64,000 bases of DNA from an uncultured Spartobacteria bacterium (GTDB lineage Bacteria; Verrucomicrobiota; Verrucomicrobiia; Chthoniobacterales; Chthoniobacteraceae). The position numbers and the translations under genes were made by a program. Shown here piece after piece: positions 32,587 through 40,912 of this stretch (its first letter is position 1; every line of letters starts with the position of its first letter). The notes beneath the pieces were generated by a model that was not told where the DNA came from, made no database searches, and saw nothing but the letters and a program-made list of their open reading frames with translations. The stretch is from the NCBI GenBank assembly GCA_903919125.1, contig CAIXGS010000030.1, positions 1 through 64,000 on the forward strand, given 5' to 3'.

Positions 32587-35500
32587 ATGAAACTAAACGC
32601 CGAAGTCCAATGCCTACTCTCTTCGTTTGCCCAGCGGCGGCGGACGCTCCTTTTTGTGAGAGGAGCCCTCCTCAGCGCGACCACATTAGTCTGCGGGATC
32701 GTTCTTGCCGCAGTGTTGGATGGGACGCTTATTCTGGAGGATCAACCCCGCAGAATCACCTCGTTTCTTTTACTTCTGGCAATACTCGCTGTCGCTTGGA
32801 TTCGCGCCGGCAAAAGCCTCACACAAGCTTCCTCAAGCCGTCTACTTGCCACACTTTTAGAAAAAGCCAGCCCACCCTTATCCGGTTCGCTTCTCTCCGC
32901 AGTCGAACTTGGGAGCGCCCCAGACACGGGACTGGACTCCCCAGAATTCCGACGAGTGTTGCAGGATCAAACAGGAAAGGTAGCCAGCACCCTAACTGCG
33001 TCCTCTTTGCTTCCGTGGAGCGTGTTGAAACGTGATGCCCAACTGGCGGGCGTGTCCATCGGGATATTGCTGCTTTGTTTCGCCCTGGATGGAGCGCGTT
33101 TCGGAGTCCGCTGCGCAAGAATCCTTTTTCCCTTTGCGGATTTCCAACGCCCATCAGACACCACGATCACGCTGATATCCCCCGACGCGCCCAACGCAAT
33201 CGTAGCCGCTGAGGATGATCTCAACGTCCTCGCCCAAATCACCGGACCGACTCGCTCCGCACCTTTCATCGAATACGTTACCCACGCAAACGAGGTACAG
33301 CGCCTCCCGATGCACCAAAATGAAACTGACCTTTTTGGCGCGAAGCTCAACATAGGTTCGGAGCCTGTTTGGTTTAGAATTCACGCAGGAAGCGCGCTTA
33401 CTCGCAAAGTCCGCGTCACTCCCAAGCCCCGCCCGAAAGTGGTGTGGTTCACCCAGACTTACCATCCCCCAGCCTACAGCGAATTGCCGGAGCGCACGGT
33501 CGCGTCCTCCGAAGGCGGCATCGCCGGCTTGGAGGGCACTTGGGTGGACCTCACAATTCAATCTGATCAACCGCTCTCCGGCGGGTCGCTGCAGTTATCC
33601 GGTGGCCTCGGGCGCGGCCTGCCCGCTATCCTGCCGTTGACTGGTGGAGGAACTTCCACTTCAACACGCATCCAACTCAAAGAAAACGGCTCTTACTCAG
33701 TGTACCTTATGGACGCCGTAACTGGGTTCCTCTCAGCACCGGGAAGTTCATACGAAATCCGTTCAGAACCAGACAACCCACCAAGTGTTGTTCTGGATAC
33801 GCCTGCAAGCGACATGGCGGTGCCTCTGGGAAATAAAGTATCCCTCATCGGACGCGCAGAGGACGACCTGGGACTCGCCGCAGTTTTTCAAGAAGTCCAA
33901 CTAAACAAAGGCCCATGGAAATCATTACGGGCTATCGAGCGACCTGGAAAACAATGTGATTTTCAACAGCTCTGGGATCCAATCTCATCGAATCCAAAAT
34001 CCGGAGACCTGCTCACCTTCCGCTTAGTGGCCGTCGATACCAAAGGCCAAAGAGTTGAGTCCCGAGCGGTACAAATCGCGCTTGTGACGCCTGAGTTTTT
34101 ACCCATTCAGCCCGCCTCGCTTGCCGCTCAACGCAAGGTCAGCCGCGAACTTGATCGGGCTTTAAAACAGACGCAACTGGCGGCTAAAGCGCTATCCGAA
34201 GCCAAAACCGAGAGTGAGGCGCGCGCACAAAATCCGATTAAAGGAGATCAGGCGCTCACGCGGGGCAAACAAGCGCTGGAGGCTGCTTTGGATTACACGG
34301 AGGCAGCACGAACCACCGCTCTGGATCGTCTGAGGAACTCTCGTTCCACCGCCGAGGAATCCGAAATCGCGCTTCAAATTAGAGCGCTGGACCAACTCGA
34401 ATTTGGACAGCTTAATCCCGCACTCAAGGCCTTGAACGCCACCGAGTCAATTCCCCGCGCTGAGCAACGGACCCCGTCTGATACCGAACCGTTGCGCAAC
34501 GCAACCGAATTGGTAGCGAGAGCCGCCTCGCTCCTACAAACGGTTCAGGTGGCAGCCTCCACTCAATTGGATCGAAGTGAGGCCATTGCGCTCACTCCGG
34601 CCCTTAACGCTTTGGCCGCGGAATTCTCCTCTCCATCAGCCAGTCCACCCGAGGCCAATTCCACTCCTATGGAAAAGGAGGAGCTGACAGCTCTAACCCA
34701 GGAAGCGCTGCGAAAACAGCAAGTAAACCAGACCGCCTCGGCCGCACTTCAATCTGACTTACAGGCGCTTACAGAACGTTCTCCCACTGCAACATCAGCC
34801 CTTAAACCTGCAAATACAGCCCTAAAAGCAGCTCAAAGTGCCGCCCAGACGGCGCTCGCACAGGCCCAGCTATCCCCCGTTGGTTCTAACGTGATTGAAA
34901 CGACTTCTGCCGCAGAAGATGCCGCGCGGAAACTCGGAAGTGTTCTGGAAAAAACAGGCAATGCGTTGGAGGCTGCTCAACCCGCTCTCCGCGTTGCCGC
35001 CGCTCAAGCGCAACGCAAACTGCAAAACGAAGTGCAGTCGAGCGCAGCGACCATAGCGCAAACGGCGCGCGAACTGGACTCCCTCACAAACCGAAAGCAG
35101 CTCTCCGCTGAAACTCGCAACTCAGAAGCGGCTCAAAAGTTACAGGCTGCCGCCGCTGTTCTGCGGGCGGACGCCGATCTCGAGTCAGCCAGACCCTCGG
35201 CTACGCCTCAACTGGCCCGAGACCTTCATGCAGCGGCCGTCGCCATAGAAACGCAATTAGAACAACCCGCACCGACTGAGGGTGCGACAAAACAGGTCAA
35301 AGCCGCGGCGAAGGCACTCAGCGCACTCGAAGCCATCGCCGCAATTGAGGAAGCAAAGATTCTAGCCGAAGGCGCCGCACGTGAGGACATGGCTCAATCG
35401 CAGTCCGACAAACATTCTGCGCAGGAACTAAGAGACTTAGTCGCTGCTAAAATTGCCACCCTGCCCGAACAATTGCAAAAGGCTGGCCTAGCCGCTGAAG

Positions 35501-36657
35501 TGGTGGCCGCTTCAAACGAGGCCAAGACCGCCACTGCGAATCCAGACACGCAAGCCTCACGGCAGCAGATCGCCGAGGCACTCAACACGGCGGCGAACAC
35601 TGCGGCGCCCGATGCAAAACAAGCCAGAGAACAGCTTGAGTCGCTTGCCCCATCACTTTCATCTCGCTTGCAAACACTTGCTGATAAGTCTGATGCGGCA
35701 TCAAAATCCACTACCCAACTAGCTCAGTCGAACCCATCAAAAGCTCCTCCCGTTCCAAAAGAAGCACTCAAAGCAGAGGCCTCTTTTGCAGAAAAAGCAG
35801 AACAACTCCGCAAGGAATTGCAAGCCGTCGCCAGCACTCAGGACACGCTCCGCGCTGAAGGGCGGGAGAACGCAAGAGACGCTGACGATGCCGCCGCGTT
35901 GCTTAAAGATTCCAACGGCGCGCTAAAATCACTTCAACAGGCTAACGCCTCCAAAGCAGACGCAGAGCAGTTTTTGAAGAAAGCCGCGGATCAACAAGCC
36001 CAGAACGCAGCGCGGTTGCGCCAACTGGCGGAACATTTTAACAACGCACAATCTGGAAATAATGAAGCGCTTTCACAGTCCAGAAAGGCTCTCCGTGACA
36101 GCGAACACCAAACTGGAAGCCGAGACGTCTTGGCCGCTCGACAGGCCCAATCCGAAAAACTCGCAGCAATGGCCTCTGCACCCCAAGAGCCAGGAAACGC
36201 TCCAGCAGATGCACCTCAGCAACCTGCACCAGCACCTAGCCAGCCACAACAGGCAAGCGATCCAAACTCCTCACAGCACTGGATCCAGCGTGCGCAACAA
36301 GCTGCCAAAGATGGTGATAGCGCTAAGAGTGCTGCTGCCATCAAGTCCGCCGCACAAGCCCAGCAATCCGAAAACCGTTTGGCCCGAAGCGCTGAAGACG
36401 CCAAAAAAAACCGCGCTCAACGCTCAGCGGATGCCATCTCAGACGACGGCTCCCCAATGGCAGAGAATTCCAATAGCAACGATCTTCCCGCCGGCGCATC
36501 CCGCAGTGGAAAGGCGTGGGGCGCCCTGCCCCAAAAGCTTGCACATGATTTAACGGAAGGACGCAGGGAAAGTTCCCCAAGCGAATACCGCTCTGCCATC
36601 GACGCCTATTTCCAAGCCGTCGCGGAAAGGGCGCGCTCAGGAAAATCAAAACCATGA
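32587..36657 (+). CDS. Very large membrane protein with DUF4175-like N-terminal half and long Ala/Gln-rich helical region
   Basis: A 1,356-residue protein from the ATG at 32587; an in-frame ATG at 32533 lies inside the previous gene. The first 180 residues contain three hydrophobic helices (LSATTLVCGIVLAAVLDG, a second around FLLLLAILAVAWI, and VSIGILLLCFAL). A beta-rich part with Ig-like features follows (PPAYSELPERTVASSEGG, NPPSVVLDTP, AEDDLGLAAV), a pattern I associate with DUF4175/TIGR02302-type proteins of MoxR operons. From about residue 510 to 1300 the protein is almost only Ala, Gln, Glu, Lys, Thr and Ser, and reads as a very long helical or coiled-coil region. The tail is hydrophilic. 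It overlaps the next gene by ATGA. It could be the structural stalk or substrate of the MoxR-VWA machine, which is inference. Confidence 0.8.
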   Translation: MKLNAEVQCLLSSFAQRRRTLLFVRGALLSATTLVCGIVLAAVLDGTLILEDQPRRITSFLLLLAILAVAWIRAGKSLTQASSSRLLATLLEKASPPLSGSLLSAVELGSAPDTGLDSPEFRRVLQDQTGKVASTLTASSLLPWSVLKRDAQLAGVSIGILLLCFALDGARFGVRCARILFPFADFQRPSDTTITLISPDAPNAIVAAEDDLNVLAQITGPTRSAPFIEYVTHANEVQRLPMHQNETDLFGAKLNIGSEPVWFRIHAGSALTRKVRVTPKPRPKVVWFTQTYHPPAYSELPERTVASSEGGIAGLEGTWVDLTIQSDQPLSGGSLQLSGGLGRGLPAILPLTGGGTSTSTRIQLKENGSYSVYLMDAVTGFLSAPGSSYEIRSEPDNPPSVVLDTPASDMAVPLGNKVSLIGRAEDDLGLAAVFQEVQLNKGPWKSLRAIERPGKQCDFQQLWDPISSNPKSGDLLTFRLVAVDTKGQRVESRAVQIALVTPEFLPIQPASLAAQRKVSRELDRALKQTQLAAKALSEAKTESEARAQNPIKGDQALTRGKQALEAALDYTEAARTTALDRLRNSRSTAEESEIALQIRALDQLEFGQLNPALKALNATESIPRAEQRTPSDTEPLRNATELVARAASLLQTVQVAASTQLDRSEAIALTPALNALAAEFSSPSASPPEANSTPMEKEELTALTQEALRKQQVNQTASAALQSDLQALTERSPTATSALKPANTALKAAQSAAQTALAQAQLSPVGSNVIETTSAAEDAARKLGSVLEKTGNALEAAQPALRVAAAQAQRKLQNEVQSSAATIAQTARELDSLTNRKQLSAETRNSEAAQKLQAAAAVLRADADLESARPSATPQLARDLHAAAVAIETQLEQPAPTEGATKQVKAAAKALSALEAIAAIEEAKILAEGAAREDMAQSQSDKHSAQELRDLVAAKIATLPEQLQKAGLAAEVVAASNEAKTATANPDTQASRQQIAEALNTAANTAAPDAKQAREQLESLAPSLSSRLQTLADKSDAASKSTTQLAQSNPSKAPPVPKEALKAEASFAEKAEQLRKELQAVASTQDTLRAEGRENARDADDAAALLKDSNGALKSLQQANASKADAEQFLKKAADQQAQNAARLRQLAEHFNNAQSGNNEALSQSRKALRDSEHQTGSRDVLAARQAQSEKLAAMASAPQEPGNAPADAPQQPAPAPSQPQQASDPNSSQHWIQRAQQAAKDGDSAKSAAAIKSAAQAQQSENRLARSAEDAKKNRAQRSADAISDDGSPMAENSNSNDLPAGASRSGKAWGALPQKLAHDLTEGRRESSPSEYRSAIDAYFQAVAERARSGKSKP

Positions 36658-37706
36658 CACGTTTTCGAATCACTTTAATAGCGCCTCTCTTTTGCCTTTT
36701 AGCGAGCGCTCCGTGCCTCGCCCGACCCGATCCCATCGACGCAGCGACCGCCAGTGGCGTCGCCTTCCTCGTCTCAAAACAAGACAGGCGCGGAGCTATT
36801 CGTGAAACCGACAGCAACGAAACCGCCATGACTGCCATCAGCGCAATCGCATTAGCCGCAACGGGTAACCTTCCATCCGACTCCACTCCCGCGGGTGAGG
36901 CAGTGCGCAAGAGCATCGAGTTTATTCTGGGCCCGAATCGACAGGATCGAGAAGGATACTTTGGGGCCAAAGACGGCTCCCGAATGTATGGGCACGGCAT
37001 CACGACTTTGTTTTTGGCTGAGATGCTTGGGATGAGTCCCTCAGCCGAGGAAGACGCCGCAGTCCGACGCGCATGCGAACGCGCGGTGGAGCTCATCTTA
37101 CGCTCGCAACGGGTCAAAAAGCAGCCCGGCCACGAGGGGGGGTGGCGCTACTCACCACAGGCGGCGGACTCGGATCTCTCCGTGACCATCTGGCAGTTGA
37201 TGGCATTGCGCGCCGCGAAAAACGCCGGCGTGGAAGTCCCCAAGGACGCCATCGATGCGGCAGTGGCTTACATTAAACGCTCCTTCCGTGAATCCACGCG
37301 CGCGGGAGGGCCTGTCGGGTTCAGTTACGAGATAAGTAGGGAACCCGTCTGGTCGACTGCAGCGGAGGGACTTCTGGCGTTACAAGTGTGCGGAGAATAC
37401 GAGGCTAAAGAGGTTTTGGCCACCGCGCAGTGGCTGTTAAAGAATCCGCCATTGGCTAACAGGGCGTGGTTTTTCTATGGCACCTATTATTACGCGCAAG
37501 GCATGTACCAGCGCGGAGGCGAGTGCGCTGAGTCCTCCGCTAAAAGCGTGGCAGAGGCCCTGCTTCCACTCCAAAGTGGAGATGGATCTTGGCAAGGCGT
37601 TCCCGGCCAAGAGGGTAGCGGGAATAGCCAGCGCGTGTATCGCACGGCAATGGCGCTACTCAGCCTAAGCGTGAAATTTCACTATCTACCTATTTATCAA
37701 CGCTAA
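36654..37706 (+). CDS. Secreted prenyltransferase/squalene-cyclase-fold repeat protein
   Basis: A 350-residue protein with a signal peptide (MTRFRITLIAPLFCLLASAP, cleaved after CLA). The body consists of alpha-alpha barrel repeats of the terpenoid cyclase/prenyltransferase superfamily: IDAATASGVAFLVSKQDRRG, a YFGAKDGSRMYGHGITT segment, GGWRYSPQAADSDLSVTIWQ, and a final QSGDGSWQG. It lacks an obvious DxDD cyclase motif, so catalysis of squalene chemistry is unlikely; a binding or protease-inhibitor-like role (as in alpha-2-macroglobulin thioester-domain relatives) is possible. Its four-base overlap with the preceding gene makes it the last member of the operon. Similar proteins accompany MoxR clusters in planctomycetes, as far as I recall. 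A weak terminator follows. Confidence 0.82.
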   Translation: MTRFRITLIAPLFCLLASAPCLARPDPIDAATASGVAFLVSKQDRRGAIRETDSNETAMTAISAIALAATGNLPSDSTPAGEAVRKSIEFILGPNRQDREGYFGAKDGSRMYGHGITTLFLAEMLGMSPSAEEDAAVRRACERAVELILRSQRVKKQPGHEGGWRYSPQAADSDLSVTIWQLMALRAAKNAGVEVPKDAIDAAVAYIKRSFRESTRAGGPVGFSYEISREPVWSTAAEGLLALQVCGEYEAKEVLATAQWLLKNPPLANRAWFFYGTYYYAQGMYQRGGECAESSAKSVAEALLPLQSGDGSWQGVPGQEGSGNSQRVYRTAMALLSLSVKFHYLPIYQR

Positions 37707-37738
37707 GAGCGCGCGCCGGCAATCGCTTCGTCAAGCCA

Positions 37739-37759
37739 GCCACAAAATGGTGGTTTTTT
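37739..37759 (+). terminator. Weak Rho-independent terminator after the MoxR operon
   Basis: A short hairpin CCAC-aaaatg-GTGG (37740-37753) is followed directly by six T residues. The stem is only four to five pairs, so efficiency is uncertain, but the position 33 bp after the last operon gene fits. Confidence 0.4.
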
Positions 37760-38051
37760 AACCATATTGGGACTGTCACGATCTCTCAGCGTCGAGGAGA
37801 GCGCATGGACTCGGGAGCTTGATGCAGGAGCCAGAGAAAAATTTATCGCATAAATGAGAATCAAACTCATTAAACTTGAGAAACTTAAGACGTCTGGCGG
37901 TTGCGAGCGGAGTAAATCTTTTCGCATTCCAATTTCGAAACCGCATGAAATTCAAATTCCACAAATAGAAATTCACTATAAACCGAGGAGTTCAACTCGC
38001 AACTCACCAGCTTACATAAGAATCAAGAATAGTTGAGGAGTATCACTTGAA
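37760..38051. other. AT-rich spacer upstream of the HTH gene
   Basis: About 290 bp without a credible gene. It is AT-rich towards its right end, contains several direct aaattc/gaaatt-like words, and ends with GAGGAG at 38035-38040, which is the ribosome binding site for the next gene. The promoter and any autoregulatory operator of the HTH protein should lie here, but no palindrome stands out. Confidence 0.35.
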
Positions 38052-38543
38052 ATGGGCAACTTGCTGGATATGTTTTCGATCATGCACCGTTTCAGAACCT
38101 CACTCTCACAATTATTAGATGAACAAGGCTGGACCCAACAAGGTTTTGCCCACCGGCTCGGAACCGATCCCGCCAACGTTTCTCGTTGGCTCAGTGGGAA
38201 ATCCGCGCCGGATTCCAATACCGTAGGAAAGATCCTTGAAGCACTCCCCGAGGAGTTTCAAAGCGATATGCTCACCGCTTATCTCAAGGACCAGGTACCG
38301 GTGCGCTTCGAGCCCGTCGTTAAAATTGAAGCCATTAGTGGCGGCAAATTGCGCCCCTCCGACGCGGGCCCAGACCTCCCTGAGGCGCTTAGCCCGGAAC
38401 TCAAAAAGCAGATTGTGTATTTTTCTAAACTGGCATTACGCTGGCCCGAAGTCAAAAAACTCATCGAATCCTTCTACGCCGTCGCGCACCGCTCCAAGTC
38501 CGGCAAATGGGACCACCGCAAGGACAGCGTTGAAACGCACTAA
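38052..38543 (+). CDS. XRE-type helix-turn-helix protein
   Basis: A 163-residue predicted DNA-binding protein. Residues 14-65 form an HTH_3 domain (LSQLLDEQGWTQQGFAHRLG, then ANVSRWLSGKSAPDSNTVGK), the Cro/C1 layout with the recognition helix at NVSRWLSG. The C-terminal 90 residues match no known sensor; they include a conserved-looking LSPELKKQIVYFSKLALRWP helix and may mediate dimerisation or bind a partner. The ATG at 38052 is preceded by GAGGAG with an 11-base gap; internal ATGs at 38070 and 38082 are alternatives. It stands alone between a weak and a strong terminator, so it is probably monocistronic. A chromosomal regulator of the antitoxin or phage-repressor type is possible, but no toxin or phage gene is adjacent. 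Confidence 0.8.
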   Translation: MGNLLDMFSIMHRFRTSLSQLLDEQGWTQQGFAHRLGTDPANVSRWLSGKSAPDSNTVGKILEALPEEFQSDMLTAYLKDQVPVRFEPVVKIEAISGGKLRPSDAGPDLPEALSPELKKQIVYFSKLALRWPEVKKLIESFYAVAHRSKSGKWDHRKDSVETH

Positions 38544-38581
38544 AATATTGGTATTCAAACATTAACAGTCCATCCATGAAG

Positions 38582-38621
38582 GGGCGGAAGTCGACTCATT
38601 CGGCGACGCCTCCGCCCTTTT
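38582..38621 (+). terminator. Rho-independent terminator after the HTH gene
   Basis: A GC-rich hairpin has outer arms GGGCGGA (38582-38588) and TCCGCCC (38611-38617) and inner arms GTCG/CGAC with a small bulge. A TTTT run follows directly. It lies 38 bp after the HTH stop codon. Confidence 0.8.
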
Positions 38622-38752
38622 ATGGAATTTTAGGTGATTCTCAAAGATGAGCCACCTTGGGACTCTTCCGTCGAAAAATTTAGACCGCAAACGTCGGCCT
38701 TCATCCCGGTCGACAGCGCTGCACCAAGCCTACATCTGCCCCACTAAACCTG

Positions 38753-39301
38753 ATGCCCTTGAAATTCAGCCTTTTATCGTCCCTCATTGCTTCCCTTCTC
38801 ATGAGTGCTGCATTCGCCGAAACGCCTGCGTTTTTTCCAAAAATTTCCGGTAAAGATCTCAATTACAAACCTTGGACAGCACCTGCCGATTTTCCGGGCG
38901 ATAGAACACTTGTCGTTGTGGCTTTCGCCAGAGAACAGCAGGCCGATGTGGATACTTGGACTGCAGGGCTTGGACTAAACGCGCCGTCTAACACGCTTCC
39001 ATGGATTGAAATGCCGCTGATCAACAACCCAGGATGGTTCATGCGCTGGTTCATCAACACTGGAATGAGAGGCGGCATCCCTAACAAAGAGGTGCGCTCG
39101 CATGTTTGGACCGCTTACACCGACAAAAAGGCATTTATGCAAACTTGCGGGATGCCTTCTGAAAAGGTGATCTACGCTCTAGTGGTGGATCGCGATGGGA
39201 AGATTGTCGCAATCGAACCAGGGGATTATTCCAAAGCGGCGGCGGAGCGACTGGCAAAAGCGGTCCAATCAGGAAAGTCGGATTCAACCCGCAAAAATTG
39301 A
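38753..39301 (+). CDS. Exported protein, possibly thioredoxin-like fold
   Basis: A 182-residue protein with a signal peptide (MPLKFSLLSSLIASLLMSAA, cleaved after FAE or AFA). The mature part reads like a thioredoxin-like or ATP10-like domain without the CxxC pair: a strand DRTLVVVAFAREQQADVDTW, the segment LPWIEMPLINNPGWFMRWFI, and a final beta-alpha unit VIYALVVDRDGKIVAIEPGDY followed by a helix. Only one cysteine (in MQTCGMPSEK) is seen in the mature part, so disulphide exchange is unlikely. The assignment to ATP10-like proteins rests on general resemblance and could be wrong. No Shine-Dalgarno sequence precedes it and no partner gene is close. The flanks are a terminator on the left and an untranslated 287-bp spacer on the right. 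Confidence 0.65.
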   Translation: MPLKFSLLSSLIASLLMSAAFAETPAFFPKISGKDLNYKPWTAPADFPGDRTLVVVAFAREQQADVDTWTAGLGLNAPSNTLPWIEMPLINNPGWFMRWFINTGMRGGIPNKEVRSHVWTAYTDKKAFMQTCGMPSEKVIYALVVDRDGKIVAIEPGDYSKAAAERLAKAVQSGKSDSTRKN

Positions 39302-39588
39302 ACTGAACCTTGTGCCTGCGCCAAGAAGCATCCCGCCGTGGTTCACGTCAAACGTGACGCCGTTAACGGAGCGCTAATTCATCAGCATGAGCGGGGCATA
39401 GGCCATGCCACGAAGTTTGCTGACAGGCACCAAGAGAGGTTCATTTTTCGCAATCGTCGCCAATATCTGACTACGTTCCGGTTGAGAAATGAGGTGCCTC
39501 CAGCGAAACGGGAATCTGCGTCTGGTTTAAAAAATAATTAAGCAGCGTTGAAGCGCGACCGTTGAAGCGCGACCGTTGAAGCGCGACG
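39302..39588. other. Gene-free spacer with a 14-bp tandem repeat
   Basis: No convincing gene was seen here. A 14-bp unit, gttgaagcgcgacc, is repeated in tandem at 39547, 39561 and 39575 (the last copy is 13 bp) and ends two bases before the fabV stop codon at 39589. The unit is not a multiple of three and lies outside the coding frame, so it marks replication slippage in the 3' flank of fabV. Confidence 0.75.
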
Positions 39589-40788
39589 TTACTCGCTAAC
39601 AACAACCGATGGGATGGCGATGCTGGGATCCGTGTCGGCTTCGTAATCAACGCCGTCTAGTCCAAAACCAAACAGACGAAGAAAACTGCTTTGGTAGCCA
39701 GCGAAGTCGCCGAATTCCGCAAGGTTTTCTGTGTTAACCTGCGCCCAACGTTCAGCCACAATCGCTTGCACTTCGGGTTTCATCTCCCAATCATCCAGAC
39801 GAAGGCGCCCGGTTTCATCAGGCTGCGGATTGCCGCTACAAAGGCGCTCCCGGAAAAGGCGGTCCATTTGTTCAATGCAGTCCTCGTGGATATCCATGTC
39901 TTTCATCACTTTATACAAGAGTGAAATATAAAGTGGGACCACTGGAATAGCGGAACTCGCCTGTGTAACAAGGGCTTTGTTGACCGAAACCCAAGCCTTG
40001 CCCTGAATCCCAGCTAGTTTTGCATCAAGCTTTCTTTGAACGTGTTCCAAATCTTCTTTGGCGCGCCCGATCGTACCATTTTTGTAAATGGGCCAAGTGA
40101 CTTCCGGCCCAATGTAAGAGTAGGAAACCGTCTGGACGCCTTTTGCCAAAACGCCGGCGTCTAAAAGTGCGTCTATCCACATTTCCCAGTCCTCGCCCCC
40201 CATGACCGCGACGGTTTGCGCAATGTCATCCCCTTGAACCGCTTCAATGGAGACTTCCGTAACCGCGCCATTGGTCGTATTCAGGTTTTTATTGGTAAAA
40301 ACTTCGCCGATGGGCTTAAGAACGGATTTAAAGACCTCGCCCGTTTTCGGGTGAACGCGACGAGGTGAAGCCAGACTGTAAATCACGCAGTCCACCTGAG
40401 AGAGGTCGGCCTTAATCGCCTCGATGACCTCCGTTTTTACGGCATCGGAAAACGCGTCACCGTTAAAAGAGCGCGCATACAGTCCGGCGGCCTGCGCTTC
40501 TTTTTCGAAAGCGGCGGTGTTGTACCAACCAGCAGTGGCGGTGCGATCGCCCTCACTTGGACGCTCGAAGAAGACGCCGACAGTGGCCGCGTTGCAGCCG
40601 AAAGCAGCGGCGATCCGAGAGGAAAGGCCGTAGCCCGTGGAGGATCCGATCACGAGCACCCTTTTGGGGCCGTTGGCGATGGGGCCTCGGTTTTTAACCA
40701 CGGAAATTTGTTGGGCAACATGTTTGGCACAGCCTTGAGGATGAGCCGTAGTGCAGATGAAACCCCGAATCTTGGGTGCGACTATCAT
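39589..40788 (-). CDS. fabV: Enoyl-[acyl-carrier-protein] reductase FabV / trans-2-enoyl-CoA reductase
   Basis: A 399-residue NAD(P)H-dependent enoyl reductase that carries out the last step of each fatty-acid elongation round. FabV proteins are about 400 residues, so the length is full. The cofactor loop is VLVIGSSTGYGLSSRIAAAF (44-63). The hallmark Y-x8-K pair falls at Tyr235 and Lys244, with the conserved Tyr225 ten residues before, exactly as in characterised FabV proteins. Other family blocks are GWYNT (87-91), VIYSLASPRRVHPKTGEV (135-152) and WPIYKNGTIGRAK (232-244). FabV is intrinsically triclosan-tolerant in other bacteria; whether this species also has FabI cannot be seen. It stands alone, away from plsX-fabH at 53-55 kb. 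No ribosome binding site is visible. Confidence 0.95.
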   Translation of the reverse strand: MIVAPKIRGFICTTAHPQGCAKHVAQQISVVKNRGPIANGPKRVLVIGSSTGYGLSSRIAAAFGCNAATVGVFFERPSEGDRTATAGWYNTAAFEKEAQAAGLYARSFNGDAFSDAVKTEVIEAIKADLSQVDCVIYSLASPRRVHPKTGEVFKSVLKPIGEVFTNKNLNTTNGAVTEVSIEAVQGDDIAQTVAVMGGEDWEMWIDALLDAGVLAKGVQTVSYSYIGPEVTWPIYKNGTIGRAKEDLEHVQRKLDAKLAGIQGKAWVSVNKALVTQASSAIPVVPLYISLLYKVMKDMDIHEDCIEQMDRLFRERLCSGNPQPDETGRLRLDDWEMKPEVQAIVAERWAQVNTENLAEFGDFAGYQSSFLRLFGFGLDGVDYEADTDPSIAIPSVVVSE

Positions 40789-40912
40789 AAGTGGGTTGAG
40801 GGTTAGCGTTCAGACGAACGCTGGCAAATGATTTTTACGTTCACCAATCTTATTGGGTAGAACGATGGGCCCTCTGAGCGGGAGGAATGCTGGCTTACGA
40901 ACAACCGACGAT

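Noticed and set aside
39338-39541. A 67-codon plus-strand frame next to fabV.
   Set aside because: No recognisable motif, no ribosome binding site, and a charged random-looking composition; it ends near the 14-bp array.
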